A program made the translations under genes and the position numbers. The notes under the pieces are model-generated. The model made no database searches. It was not told where the DNA came from and saw only the letters and a list, made by a program, of their open reading frames with translations. 61,106 nucleotides of DNA from Actinoplanes couchii (GTDB lineage: Bacteria; Actinomycetota; Actinomycetes; Mycobacteriales; Micromonosporaceae), in NCBI RefSeq assembly GCF_016862075.1, contig NZ_BOMG01000111.1, positions 1 through 61,106 of the forward strand, written 5' to 3'. Shown here one piece after another: positions 34,357 through 45,163 of this stretch (positions are counted from its first letter, which is position 1; each line of letters opens with the position of its first letter).

Positions 34357-35436
34357 GTGCACGCGCTGCAGGGCAGCGTGCTCCTCTACCCGGTCTATGC
34401 GCTGCTCTTCGCGGATGCCGGGCTCACCACCGGCGAGATCTCGTCGCTGTTCGTCATCTGGTCGGTGGTCACGTTCGTCTGCGAGGTGCCCAGTGGCGCG
34501 CTCGCCGACGTCTGGTCACGTAAGCGGCTCTACGCGCTCGGGCAGATCGTCACGGCCTGTGGGTACGGTCTGTGGCTGCTCTGGCCGGCGTACCCCGGCT
34601 TCGTCCTGGGGTTCGTGCTCTGGGGTCTCGGTGGCGCGTTCGCGTCCGGTTCCCTGGAGGCGCTGGTCTACGACCGGCTCGGTGACGGCGTCGCCTACAG
34701 CCGGGTCATGGGCCGGGCCCGCACCGTCGACCTGCTGGCCATGCTCGCGGCGACGCTGCTGGCCACCCCCGCCTACCTGACCGGCGGTTATCTCCTGGTC
34801 GGTGCGGTCAGCGCGGCGACGGTCACCGCGGGCGGTCTGCTCGCGCTCCGCCTTCCCGAGCAGAAGCCGCTTTCCGGTACGGATGACGAGCCCACCGGGA
34901 GCATGTGGCGATCCGGTCTGCGCGCCGCGGCCCATCGCCCCCGGGTGCTGCTCGTGGCGATGCTGGTGCCCGGATTCAGTGCCCTGGACGAGTACCTGCC
35001 GCTGCTGGCCCGGGAGAAGGGCGCGGCGACTCCGGTCGTACCGCTGCTGTTCGCCCTGACCGCCCTGGCCATGGCGGCCGGAAGCGCGCTGGCCGGACGT
35101 CTCCCGCCGCGCACGTCGCGCCCGCTGGCGACCGCGCTGTCGCTGGCCGCGGTCCTGCTGGCCGGTGGCGCGCTGATCCCGCACCCGGCCGGAATGATCC
35201 CGGTGTCGGCGGCGTTCGGCCTGCTCCAGTTCGCGATGGTGCACGCCGAGACCCGCCTGCAGGACGCCATCACCGGCCCGGCCCGCGCGACGGCCCTGTC
35301 GGTGGCCGGTTTCGGGGCCGAGGTCTGCGCGGTGACGCTGTACGCGACGTTCGCCCTGCCGACCCCGATGCCCACCCTGTTCGCGGCGATGGCGCTACCC
35401 CTGCTGGCGACCGCCCTGCTGACCACCCGCCGATGA
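34357..35436 (+). CDS. MFS transporter with suspect 5' end
   Basis: 359 residues from GTG 34357, about 11-12 membrane helices; the loop GALADVWSRKRLYALGQIV after helix 2 is the MFS signature. The protein starts within what should be helix 1 (LLYAVHALQGSVLLYPVYAL), and GTG 34357 has no ribosome site. A better ATG (34324, GGGGG upstream) is in the same frame but is followed by TGA at 34336 and 34342. Either the true start is non-canonical, or a pair of small indels damaged the N-terminus, or the sequence has errors. Substrate unknown. Confidence 0.7.
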   Translation: MHALQGSVLLYPVYALLFADAGLTTGEISSLFVIWSVVTFVCEVPSGALADVWSRKRLYALGQIVTACGYGLWLLWPAYPGFVLGFVLWGLGGAFASGSLEALVYDRLGDGVAYSRVMGRARTVDLLAMLAATLLATPAYLTGGYLLVGAVSAATVTAGGLLALRLPEQKPLSGTDDEPTGSMWRSGLRAAAHRPRVLLVAMLVPGFSALDEYLPLLAREKGAATPVVPLLFALTALAMAAGSALAGRLPPRTSRPLATALSLAAVLLAGGALIPHPAGMIPVSAAFGLLQFAMVHAETRLQDAITGPARATALSVAGFGAEVCAVTLYATFALPTPMPTLFAAMALPLLATALLTTRR

Positions 35437-35449
35437 CGGGCACCCCCGG

Positions 35450-36271
35450 CTAGACGGCGGTGGCCTGGCCCCAGACGTCCACCACGTCCCAGATTGCGGC
35501 GTCGGGGGTGGTTCGGGGTGGGCGGGGTAACGGGGCGAAACGTTCGTGGGGCCAGCCCTCGGGTGGGCGTACCGCGGCGGCCTCGTCGTCTCGGGCTGCT
35601 CGTTCCAGCAGGGTGCACAGGGTCAGGCGGAGGACCGGGTGGGTGGCCTGCGGGTGGTCGCGGAGCAGGGTTTCCGCCTCGGCGGTGCGGTCGCGGGCCT
35701 GTAGGAGCAGGGCCAGGGCGGATGTCGCGTACAGCTCGTCGGGGTAGGCCCGGAGCAACTCCTCGGCGTCGTCCCAGCGCTCGCCGGCTGTCAGAGCCCG
35801 GATGGTGTACATCGGATATTTCAGGAAGTACGGCCACGGGTTGCCCATGGCCAGGGCCTCCCGGAACCTGGTCATCGCCTCGTCGTAGGCGCCTGACTCG
35901 GCCAGCAGGGCGGCCGCCCGTTCCAGGGCGCGGGCGTCCGCGGGGAAGCGGCTGACCAGGGCGGACTGGAAGCAGGCGCCGGCCGCCGGGTCGAACCTCT
36001 GCATCGCCAGGTCGACGAGGCGGGACAGCTGGTCGCGAGGGGCGGACGTGGCCAGGCTCTCCCGTACCGCAATCGCCTCGGTCTCTTGACCTTGATCGTG
36101 GAGAAGCGCCGCCAGCAGGGGCCAGGCCTCGGTGTCGCCCCGCTCCAGCCGCTCGCGGAGGGTGGACTCGCCCTGCTCCTCCGCCTCGATCAGCAGCGGC
36201 GAACGGTCGCGCCGGTCCGGCTGGGAACCGGACGTGTGGGGCGAAAGGAGCTTACGGAGACGATCCAGCAT
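35450..36271 (-). CDS. Tetratricopeptide-repeat-like protein
   Basis: 273 residues, entirely alpha-helical. TPR-like pairs are visible, for example LLAESGAYDEAMTRFREAL, ALTAGERWDDAEELLRAYP and LLLQARDRTAEAETLL. A TPR superhelix normally acts as a protein-binding scaffold. Convergent with the MFS gene and divergent from the SPFH gene. Confidence 0.75.
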   Translation of the reverse strand: MLDRLRKLLSPHTSGSQPDRRDRSPLLIEAEEQGESTLRERLERGDTEAWPLLAALLHDQGQETEAIAVRESLATSAPRDQLSRLVDLAMQRFDPAAGACFQSALVSRFPADARALERAAALLAESGAYDEAMTRFREALAMGNPWPYFLKYPMYTIRALTAGERWDDAEELLRAYPDELYATSALALLLQARDRTAEAETLLRDHPQATHPVLRLTLCTLLERAARDDEAAAVRPPEGWPHERFAPLPRPPRTTPDAAIWDVVDVWGQATAV

Positions 36272-36373
36272 TCGTGGGATCCTATGCGGCCGGACATTTA
36301 CCTGGTGGACCGCGCTCTGGGAACCGATTGATACGGTCGAGCCCGCACCAGTGATCTACGTAAGGGAGCCGGC

Positions 36374-37459
36374 ATGAGCCTCTGGGACAAACTCAAGGGT
36401 GAGCTGGTCGACATCATCGAGTGGCTGGACGACAGCCGCGACACGATCGTCTGGCGTTTTCCGCGCTACCAGAACGAGATCAAGATGGGCGCGAAACTCG
36501 TGGTCCGCGAGTCGCAGACCGCCGTGTTCGTCAACGAGGGCCGGGTGGCCGACTGGTTCGCGCCCGGCACCCACACGCTGACCACGCAGAACATGCCGAT
36601 CATGACGACGCTGAAGAACTGGCGGCACGGCTTCGACTCGCCGTGGAAGGCCGAGGTGTACTTCGTCAACACCCGGCTGTTCACCGACATGAAGTGGGGC
36701 ACCCAGAACCCGGTGATCGTGCGGGACCCCGAGTTCGGGGCGGTGCGGCTGCGCGCGTTCGGCAGCTTCGCGATGAAGGTGTCCGACCCGGGCCGGCTGC
36801 TCAGCGAGCTGGTCGGCACCGACCCGCAGTTCCGGACCGCCGAGGTGCACGAGTTCCTGCGTCAGCTGGTCGTCGGGCATCTGGGCAGCGCGCTCGCCAC
36901 CGCGAACGTGCCGATGCTGGACCTGGCCTCCAAGCAGCTGTCGATCGGCAAGACGCTGTCCGAGGTGCTGACCGTCGAGCTGGCGTCCAGCGGCATCGCG
37001 ATCCCCAAGTTCGTCATCGAGAACATCTCGGTGCCGCCCGAGGTGGAAGCCGCCCTGGACAAACGGACGTCGATGGGGGTGATCGGCAACCTGGACACCT
37101 ACACCAAGTTCCAGACCGCCGAGGCCATCGGGAACGCCTCGGGTGGTGGCAGCGACGCGATCGGGCTCGGCATCGGGATGGCCGCCGGCCAGCGGGCCGC
37201 GCAGTCCCTCAACCAGCCCACGCCGCCGGCCGCCGCCACGCCGCCGCCGCTTCCGGCCGGGAACTGGTTCGCCGCGATCGGTGGCCAGCAGCAGGGCCCG
37301 TTCGACGTCGCCACGCTGACCTCGCACGCCAGGTCGGGCAGTGTGGACCGCAACACCCTGGTCTGGCGGGAGGGCATGGGCGCCTGGACCCCGGCCGGCC
37401 AGGTCACCGAGCTGACCACCGTCTTCGCGTCCGTTCCGCCGCCCCTGCCGCCGCAGTGA
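36374..37459 (+). CDS. SPFH-domain protein with C-terminal GYF_2 domain
   Basis: 361 residues. LWDKLKGELVDIIEWLDDS and the run YQNEIKMGAKLVVRESQTAV to NVPMLDLASKQLSIGKTLSE match the virion-core/SPFH (stomatin-prohibitin) group that forms cytoplasmic or membrane-bound rings. A Pro/Ala-rich linker precedes a GYF_2 domain (NWFAAIGGQQQGPFDVATLT, then LVWREGMGAWTPAGQV). The stop overlaps the next start (GTGA), so the zinc-ribbon membrane protein is its probable partner. Confidence 0.88.
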   Translation: MSLWDKLKGELVDIIEWLDDSRDTIVWRFPRYQNEIKMGAKLVVRESQTAVFVNEGRVADWFAPGTHTLTTQNMPIMTTLKNWRHGFDSPWKAEVYFVNTRLFTDMKWGTQNPVIVRDPEFGAVRLRAFGSFAMKVSDPGRLLSELVGTDPQFRTAEVHEFLRQLVVGHLGSALATANVPMLDLASKQLSIGKTLSEVLTVELASSGIAIPKFVIENISVPPEVEAALDKRTSMGVIGNLDTYTKFQTAEAIGNASGGGSDAIGLGIGMAAGQRAAQSLNQPTPPAAATPPPLPAGNWFAAIGGQQQGPFDVATLTSHARSGSVDRNTLVWREGMGAWTPAGQVTELTTVFASVPPPLPPQ

Positions 37460-38514
37460 CCCAGTACCCCTGCTCCTCGTGCGGAGCCAACGTCGAGTTC
37501 GCCCCCGGTACCACGGTTCTGAAGTGCCCCTACTGCGGGGCCGAGACACCGATCGCCGCCCCCGAACGGGCGGTCCGCGAGCACGCCTACGAACCGTTCG
37601 TCCGGCTGCCCCGCAAACCGATCGCCACCCTGGCGCCGCACACGTTCACCTGCCAGGGCTGCGGGGCGGTCACCCAGAGCGACAAGATCTCGGACCGGTG
37701 CCAGTTCTGTGCCGCGCCGCTGGTCGCCGACGTGACCTCGGGCGGCCAGGTGGTGCCGGAGGCGGTGCTGCCGTTCGCCCTGGACCGCACCGCCCTGCGG
37801 GAGGCGCTGCGCAAATGGGCGTCGTCGCGGTGGTTCGCGCCGAACAGCCTGAAGAAGGTCACCGAGGCGGAGTCGGCACACAGTTCCTACCTGCCCCATT
37901 GGACGTACGACGCGGGCACCGTCTCGCACTACACGGGTCAGCGCGGCGAGCACTACTGGGTCACCGAGACCTATCAGGAGAACGGCGAGACCAAGAGCCG
38001 GCAGGTCCGCAAGACCCGCTGGTACTCGGCGAGTGGCACGGTGTCCCGGTTCTTCGACGACGTGCTGATCGTCGGCACCGGCCGGGTCATGCCCGATCAC
38101 CTGCACAAACTGGAGCCGTGGCCGCTGCCGGAGGCACAGCCGTACCGGCCGGAGTTCCTGGCCGGGCACGAGACGCTGCGGTACGAGGTGGAGCCGGAGA
38201 CCGGGCTGGAGCACGCCAAGGCGCGGATGGCGCCGGTCATCGAACGGGACTGCCGGGACGACATCGGTGGTGACGAGCAGCGGGTGCACTCGGTCGCCAC
38301 CTCGTACCACGAGGTCACGTTCAAGCTGATGCTGCTGCCGGTCTGGATCATGGCCTATCTGCACGCCGGGCGCACGTTCAACGTGGTCGTGAACGGGCGC
38401 TCCGGTGCGGTGGCCGGGGAGCGGCCGTACAGCGCGGTGAAGATCGCTTTCGCGGTGGTTCTCGCGCTGCTGGCCGTCGCGGCGGCCGTGGTGGCCTACC
38501 AGACTTCTCGTTAA
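37456..38514 (+). CDS. Zinc-ribbon membrane protein paired with SPFH protein
   Basis: 352 residues from GTG 37456. Two zinc ribbons: CSSCGANVEFAPG...CPYCGAE at residues 5-31 and CQGCGAV...CQFCAAPL near 69-90. A beta-rich middle domain (SSYLPHWTYDAGTVSHYTGQ) and one C-terminal membrane helix (AFAVVLALLAVAAAVVAYQT) follow. Bacterial genes of this type usually sit beside SPFH genes; it may anchor the ring to the membrane. Some databases mislabel such proteins as replication helicases because of the zinc ribbons. Confidence 0.85.
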   Translation: MTQYPCSSCGANVEFAPGTTVLKCPYCGAETPIAAPERAVREHAYEPFVRLPRKPIATLAPHTFTCQGCGAVTQSDKISDRCQFCAAPLVADVTSGGQVVPEAVLPFALDRTALREALRKWASSRWFAPNSLKKVTEAESAHSSYLPHWTYDAGTVSHYTGQRGEHYWVTETYQENGETKSRQVRKTRWYSASGTVSRFFDDVLIVGTGRVMPDHLHKLEPWPLPEAQPYRPEFLAGHETLRYEVEPETGLEHAKARMAPVIERDCRDDIGGDEQRVHSVATSYHEVTFKLMLLPVWIMAYLHAGRTFNVVVNGRSGAVAGERPYSAVKIAFAVVLALLAVAAAVVAYQTSR

Positions 38515-39644
38515 CCGCCCGATTCGTCCGTCTCAGCGCCCTCGGGCACGGTCTCGTCGTCCCGGCTGTCCAGCCAGCCGTGCGGCAGCGTGACCTTGCC
38601 CGGGGCGTTCACCCGGCCACGCGGCTGACCCAGCGCGTCCGCCGGGAACGGGATCGACGGGTCCAGTTTGGCGAGCAGATCGTCCAGCTCGGCCAGCGAC
38701 GAGATCATCGCCAGGCTGCGGCGCAGGTCCCCGCCGACCGGGAAACCCTTCAGGTACCACGCGACGTGCTTGCGGAAGTCGGCACAGCCGTGCTTCTCGT
38801 CCTCCAGAGCCTCCACCAGCAGCTGCGCGTGCCGGGCCAGGATCTTGCTGACCTCACCGAGGGTCGGCAGCACCGGCTGGTACGCGGCGCCCTGGGTGAA
38901 CGCGGCCTCCAGGTCGGCGAACAGCCACGGGCGGCCCAGGCAGCCGCGGCCGACCACGACACCGTCACAGTTGGTGTGCTCGACCATCCGCAGGGCGTCC
39001 GAACCCTCCCAGATGTCGCCGTTGCCCAGCACCGGCACGTCCAGGGCCTGCTTCAGGGTGGCGATCGCGTCCCAGTCGGCCTTGCCCGAGTAACGCTGCT
39101 CGGCGGTCCGGGCGTGCAGTGCCACGGCGGCCACCCCCGCGTCCTGGGCGGCGAGCCCGGCATCCACGTACGTCAGATGGTCGTCGTCGATGCCCTTGCG
39201 CATCTTGATCGTGACCGGGATCCCGAACGGTTTCGCCGCCTCGACCGCCTGACTCACGATCCGGCCGAACAACCGGCGCCGCCACGGCAGCGCCGAACCG
39301 CCACCACGGCGCGTCACCTTCGGCACCGGGCAGCCGAAATTCAGGTCGATGTGATCGGCGAGGTTGTCCTCCCCGACCATCCGGACGGCGGCCGCGGTCA
39401 CGTCCGGATCCACGCCGTAGAGCTGCAGGCTGCGGAAACCCTCGTCGTCGGCGAACGCGATCATCTTCAGCGTCTTGGGGATCCGCTCCACCAGCGCCCG
39501 CGTGGTGATCATCTCGCAGACGTAGACGCCGCCGCCCTGCTCCCGGCAGAGCCGCCGGAAGGCCACGTTGGTGATCCCCGCCATCGGGGCGAGAACAACA
39601 GGCGGTCGTACGACATGGTCGCCGAGCATGAGCGGTGCAGTCAC
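38511..39644 (-). CDS. dusB: tRNA-dihydrouridine synthase
   Basis: 377 residues. FMN-barrel motifs are in order: VVLAPMAGITNVAFRRLC, HIDLNFGCPVPKVTRRGGGS with the catalytic-type cysteine, IPVTIKMRKGIDDDH, ALHARTAEQRYSGKADWDAI and PVLGNGDIWEGSDAL. It reduces uridines in the tRNA D loop. It lies convergent to the zinc-ribbon gene (4 bp overlap). Confidence 0.95.
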   Translation of the reverse strand: MTAPLMLGDHVVRPPVVLAPMAGITNVAFRRLCREQGGGVYVCEMITTRALVERIPKTLKMIAFADDEGFRSLQLYGVDPDVTAAAVRMVGEDNLADHIDLNFGCPVPKVTRRGGGSALPWRRRLFGRIVSQAVEAAKPFGIPVTIKMRKGIDDDHLTYVDAGLAAQDAGVAAVALHARTAEQRYSGKADWDAIATLKQALDVPVLGNGDIWEGSDALRMVEHTNCDGVVVGRGCLGRPWLFADLEAAFTQGAAYQPVLPTLGEVSKILARHAQLLVEALEDEKHGCADFRKHVAWYLKGFPVGGDLRRSLAMISSLAELDDLLAKLDPSIPFPADALGQPRGRVNAPGKVTLPHGWLDSRDDETVPEGAETDESGG

Positions 39645-39792
39645 GCCCCCTAGCGTGACACGCAGACCCCGCTACCTCCGAATTCAGGGTGGGCGGACAT
39701 CGATGAGCCGCCCCGCCGGCGCCACCGTCTCGCTACTATGACGCTCACCTGCGTCGATCAATGGCGCTGCTTCGGGGGAGAAAAAAGTTCAT

Positions 39793-42651
39793 ATGAAACG
39801 TTGGGGCGCGTCGATCGCGCTGACGGTCCTCGCGGTCACGGCCGCCGTGGTGCCCACCGGCTCCCCGGCCTCCGCCGCCACTTCCACCAGAGTGCCGCTG
39901 GTGAGCTGGGCCTATCTGGACTCGCTGAATCCGGACACCAGGGTCGTCGACGCGGAGGCGACACCTCCGGTCGGGACGTCGGCCGACGGCGAACAGCGGG
40001 CACACACCTACCGTTCCTATTTCCGGTACGACCTGACCGGGATCACCGACACCGTGGTCCACAGCTCGTACCTGTACACCAACGAGAAGACCGTCACCGA
40101 CTGCTCGGTGCCGGTGACCGTCGAGGTGTGGCGGACCGCTCCGGTGGAGGGCGGCGCCAGCTGGCGGCAGCCGCCCGCCGAGCTCGAGAAGCTGCTGTCC
40201 ACCGAACGTGGCGGGGGCTCCCGGTCCTGCCCGGGTTACCTGGGCCTGGACATGGTGCCGGTGCTCAACGCCGCCCTGAGCCGCGGCGAGCAGAGCATCA
40301 CCCTGGAGTACCGGGTCGCCGCCGCGCAGGAGGCCACTCCGCGTACCGGTCGCACCTTCGACAAGCCGACCCTCAGCGCGACGGTCAACCACCCGCCCAC
40401 GGTGACCGGCCTGCGCCTGACCTCTCCGGACCGGCCGTGCGGCACGCTCACCGAGCCGTCACCGGCGGCCCGGACGACCTATTTCTCGGCCACCGCCGAG
40501 GACGCGGACGAGGGCGACTACCCGACCCTGCTGTTCGCGATCTGGCCGGCGGATCAGCCCGATCAGCGCCGCGAGTTCCGCGACTACTACGGCACCGACC
40601 TGAATCAGTACGCCGACGGCACGATCCTCGCCTGGCAGGCGCGGGCCAGCGACTACTACGACGCCGGGCCGTGGAGCGAGCCCTGCTACATCGTCATGGA
40701 CAAGACCGGTCCGGCGAATCCGCCGAAGGTCTCGTCGCGGACCTATCCCGAGGGTGACACCCCTGGTGGAGGCACCGGTATCGAGGGGAAGTTCCGCTTC
40801 GACGGCGACGGTGACCGGGACGTGGTCGCCTTCGTCTGGCGCGACTCGACGGGAAACCACGGGACGATCCCGGCCAAGCATCCGGGTGGCAAGGCGATCC
40901 TGAAGTACACCCCGAAGCTGCGGTTCCAGACTGATCTCGTGGTCGCGTCGGTGGACGCGGCGGGCAACCGCGGGCCGGAGCGGACCTACCGGTTCCGGGT
41001 CGCCGAGACGGCGCCGCGCGTCGGTGTCACCGTGAACGGGGTCGGCCTGCCGAGCACGATCACCTTCAGCGCGCCGAAGCCGGAGACCACCGCGTTCGGC
41101 TACCAGTTCGGGGACGGCGCGGAGGTCCGTCTGCCCGCGGTCGACGGTGCGGCGACCGGCCCGATCACGTTCACCGCCACCGGCAGCGTGCAGATGGCCG
41201 TCCGCAGCTACGCCGGGACCAAGCTGATCGGGCAGGACACCGTGCAGGTCTATGTCACCGACGCCCCGGGCGTCGAGTCGGCGGACTTCACCTGGGACAC
41301 CGATCAGGTCGCGGGCAAGGTCGGTTCGTTCACGTTCCGGCCCCGCAACAGCGACGTGGTGGCCTACGAGTACCTCCTCGGTGACGAGTGGCGGACCATC
41401 CCGGCGCGGGACGACGACACCGCGGTGCTGACCTGGACGGCGACGCCGGGCTGGCACGCGATGACGGTCCGGTCGGTCGCGTCGGACGGCTCCAAGTCGA
41501 TGGACTCGGACTATCAGTTCAGCATCATCGACACCCGCCCGACCGCATACGCCAACGAGCTGAACGTCTGGCCGCGCCGGGACGGAGTCGGCGTGCCGCT
41601 GCGCATCGAGTTCGAGAGCCGGCTGCCGAACCTGACCGGCTTCGCCTACCGTTTCGACGGCGGTTCCGAGCGGACGGTGTCCAGCGAGGGCAATCCGTAC
41701 GCCTACGTCACGGTCACTCCCGAGCACTCCGGTGACAACAGCGTCGTCGTCGAGGCGCTGCTGTCGGACGGCACACGATCGCCCGCCACCACGTACACGT
41801 TCGGCATCTGGTCCGGTCCGGTGGTGACCCAGACTCCGGAGGGCAGCGGGACCGTAGGCCGGCCCACCACGTTCACCTTCCACCCGGGCCTGCCCGGCGT
41901 CGCCTCCTACCGGTACTCGCTGAACGGCGCCGACGAGGAGACGATCCCCGCCGGGGCCGACGGCACAGCGACCGTCACGTACACGCCCAGCTCGTGGGGC
42001 TACCACACGGTGAACGTCACGAGCGTGGGTTCGGACGGCACCGAGTCGGAACTCCGGATGGCGCCCCTCGACGTCCGGGACAACAAGGTCGACGTCTACA
42101 GCACCTACGACTGGACGCGGGCCGGCATCGGCTGGACCGGGTATTTCCACTTCTACACCCAGCTGTTCGGTGAGGTGACCGAGTACCACTACCGGGTCAA
42201 CGACGGCCCCGAGCAGACGCTGCCGGCCAGCACCGAGGGCACCTCCACGCTGGTCGCGGTGCCGTTCGACCGCAACGGCACGAACACGATCCACGTGCAG
42301 AGCCTGACGGCGGATGGCGAGCTGTCACCCGTGACGGACTACGAATTCATCGTCGGCAACGCGCCGTACGTCGTCAGCGCGCAATATCCCGACAGCTCGT
42401 GGTCCGGCGGCAGCGGAGTCCAGGGCACCTTCGCGTTCAGCGGTGGTACGCCCGGAATCGTGTCCTTCTCCTGGCAGATCGACGACGGCGCGGTGGCCGG
42501 CGTGCCGGCTGACGGCGAGGGCAAGGCGTCGATCACCTTCACCCCGACGGGGAACTTCGCCACGCACACCCTGACGGTGACCGGTCACCTGGCGGACGGC
42601 ACCACCACCGACCCGACCACCTACTACATCTACGTGTCCAACGGCTCCTGA
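39793..42651 (+). CDS. Large secreted protein with Ig-like repeats
   Basis: 952 residues. A Sec signal peptide (MKRWGASIALTVLAVTAAVV, cleavage after SPASA) is followed by a DNRLRE-like beta domain (SYFRYDLTGITDTVVHSSYL, VTVEVWRTAPVEGGASW). Next come at least five repeats of about 95-100 residues sharing YxY/F-(x)-DG, TVTYTP/WTAT and DGTxS motifs, so the mature protein is a string of beta-sandwich domains. No anchor or catalytic motif is visible. It is likely a cell-surface or secreted adhesion-type protein. GGGGGAG lies upstream of ATG; a perfect terminator follows. Confidence 0.85.
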   Translation: MKRWGASIALTVLAVTAAVVPTGSPASAATSTRVPLVSWAYLDSLNPDTRVVDAEATPPVGTSADGEQRAHTYRSYFRYDLTGITDTVVHSSYLYTNEKTVTDCSVPVTVEVWRTAPVEGGASWRQPPAELEKLLSTERGGGSRSCPGYLGLDMVPVLNAALSRGEQSITLEYRVAAAQEATPRTGRTFDKPTLSATVNHPPTVTGLRLTSPDRPCGTLTEPSPAARTTYFSATAEDADEGDYPTLLFAIWPADQPDQRREFRDYYGTDLNQYADGTILAWQARASDYYDAGPWSEPCYIVMDKTGPANPPKVSSRTYPEGDTPGGGTGIEGKFRFDGDGDRDVVAFVWRDSTGNHGTIPAKHPGGKAILKYTPKLRFQTDLVVASVDAAGNRGPERTYRFRVAETAPRVGVTVNGVGLPSTITFSAPKPETTAFGYQFGDGAEVRLPAVDGAATGPITFTATGSVQMAVRSYAGTKLIGQDTVQVYVTDAPGVESADFTWDTDQVAGKVGSFTFRPRNSDVVAYEYLLGDEWRTIPARDDDTAVLTWTATPGWHAMTVRSVASDGSKSMDSDYQFSIIDTRPTAYANELNVWPRRDGVGVPLRIEFESRLPNLTGFAYRFDGGSERTVSSEGNPYAYVTVTPEHSGDNSVVVEALLSDGTRSPATTYTFGIWSGPVVTQTPEGSGTVGRPTTFTFHPGLPGVASYRYSLNGADEETIPAGADGTATVTYTPSSWGYHTVNVTSVGSDGTESELRMAPLDVRDNKVDVYSTYDWTRAGIGWTGYFHFYTQLFGEVTEYHYRVNDGPEQTLPASTEGTSTLVAVPFDRNGTNTIHVQSLTADGELSPVTDYEFIVGNAPYVVSAQYPDSSWSGGSGVQGTFAFSGGTPGIVSFSWQIDDGAVAGVPADGEGKASITFTPTGNFATHTLTVTGHLADGTTTDPTTYYIYVSNGS

Positions 42652-42657
42652 TCCCGA

Positions 42658-42691
42658 ACGGCCCTCCGGCGCCCACACGCCGGAGGGCCGT
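42658..42691 (+). terminator. Perfect 14-bp stem terminator
   Basis: ACGGCCCTCCGGCG (42658-42671) pairs with CGCCGGAGGGCCGT (42678-42691), six-base loop, followed by TTCTGG. It ends the large secreted-protein gene. Confidence 0.85.
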
Positions 42692-42710
42692 TTCTGGCAG
42701 AGTCGGGGAC

Positions 42711-43199
42711 GTGACTGAACAACGGAGCCCGCGGCGGCTGATCGCCGTGTTCGAGTCGCCGGTGGCGGAGATGCTGTTTCGGTTCGGGGTGGAGCTGGGG
42801 TTCAGCACCGTGCTGGTGGAGCCGGATCCGACGCGGCTGGCAGGGACTCCGCGGCCGCACGGGGACACCTTCGTCGGGGATCTGGTGGCGGCGGGGCCGG
42901 ACGAGCACACCGACATCCTGCTCACCGATCATCATCGGTCCGAGGCCGAGATCGGGGCGCTGCTCAAAGAGGCCCTGAGCGGCCAGTCGCGGTGGATCGG
43001 CATCCTGGGTAATCCGCGGGCCGAGGGGCCGCACGTGGCGGCGCTGCGGGAGCTGGCCGTGCCGGAGGACCGGATCGGGCGGGTGCACCGCCCGGTCGGC
43101 CTGAACATCGGTTCGCGGACCCCGGCCGAGATCGCCGTGGCGACCCTGGCCGGGTTGATCGCGGACCGGAACGGCCGTCCGGGCGGCTTCGAGTTCTGA
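42711..43199 (+). CDS. XdhC/CoxI-family protein
   Basis: 162 residues from GTG 42711. RLIAVFESPVAEMLFRFGVE begins a Rossmann-type domain; LTDHHRSEAEIGALLKEAL, RWIGILGNPRAEG, RVHRPVGLNIGSRTPAEIAV and RPGGFEF are characteristic of the XdhC C-terminal domain. XdhC proteins help insert molybdenum cofactor into xanthine dehydrogenase-type enzymes, but no such enzyme is in the window and the usual N-terminal XdhC part is absent, so the role is uncertain. Confidence 0.82.
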   Translation: MTEQRSPRRLIAVFESPVAEMLFRFGVELGFSTVLVEPDPTRLAGTPRPHGDTFVGDLVAAGPDEHTDILLTDHHRSEAEIGALLKEALSGQSRWIGILGNPRAEGPHVAALRELAVPEDRIGRVHRPVGLNIGSRTPAEIAVATLAGLIADRNGRPGGFEF

Positions 43200-43206
43200 G
43201 CGGAAC

Positions 43207-44586
<1,380 letters not shown>

Positions 44587-44655
44587 GTGAATCTCCTCCT
44601 GCGCCGGCTGGGTGTCGGCGGGGAAATCAGTGGTTTATCAGGACGAAAAGCGAGA

Positions 44656-45147
44656 TTACTCTCCGAGTCCGCACACCTCGAACTTACCCGTCGAGGTGCT
44701 CTGGGTCAGCTCGGCGTCGACCCGCGCCCGGTCCCCGTCGGCGTAGGTGAGCTGCACCGGCACCGAGACCCGCACCCCGAGGGCGAGGTCGCCCACCTCG
44801 TACGACTCGAAGGGCTCGAAGCCCTGCATGCGAGCCGTGTACTCGGACTGGGTCTCGTCGAGTTTCGCCTGCTCGCAGAGCTGCCCGTAGGCGCCGTCGA
44901 AGTCGCGGGCCTTCAGATCCTCCAGGTACCTGCTGACGACCACGTCGGCCTGCTCGTCGAGCGCGCTGGCGAACGAGGTGAGGAAGCCACCGCCCGCGAT
45001 GGCGCCGCCGCCGCAGACCAGCACGAGGATGCCCGCGACGATGGCGGCCGTGGTGCCGAAGCGCTTGCCGCGCCCCTCGACCGGCGGCGCCGGGAACGGC
45101 GGGTGCACACCCGGGCCCGGCGGCGGAGGAGGCGGAGGAAGACTCAT
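44656..45147 (-). CDS. Proline-rich single-pass membrane protein
   Basis: 163 residues. A proline-rich cytoplasmic start (MSLPPPPPPPGPGVHPPFPA) leads to one membrane helix (TTAAIVAGILVLVCGGGAIA), then an extracellular domain resembling DUF4878/NTF2-like lumazine-type folds (YLEDLKARDFDGAYGQLCEQ, QLTYADGDRARVDAELTQST). Common in actinobacteria; function unknown. Confidence 0.75.
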   Translation of the reverse strand: MSLPPPPPPPGPGVHPPFPAPPVEGRGKRFGTTAAIVAGILVLVCGGGAIAGGGFLTSFASALDEQADVVVSRYLEDLKARDFDGAYGQLCEQAKLDETQSEYTARMQGFEPFESYEVGDLALGVRVSVPVQLTYADGDRARVDAELTQSTSTGKFEVCGLGE

Positions 45148-45163
45148 GTCCCCAGCCTAATTG

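Noticed and set aside
40459..42294. 611-codon minus-strand frame opposite the Ig-like protein
   Set aside because: Shadow. The forward protein has a signal peptide and regular repeats; the reverse frame has none.
44587..44655. T-box leader of glyS
   Set aside because: The region is only about 70 bp, with no specifier loop or conserved T-box sequence.
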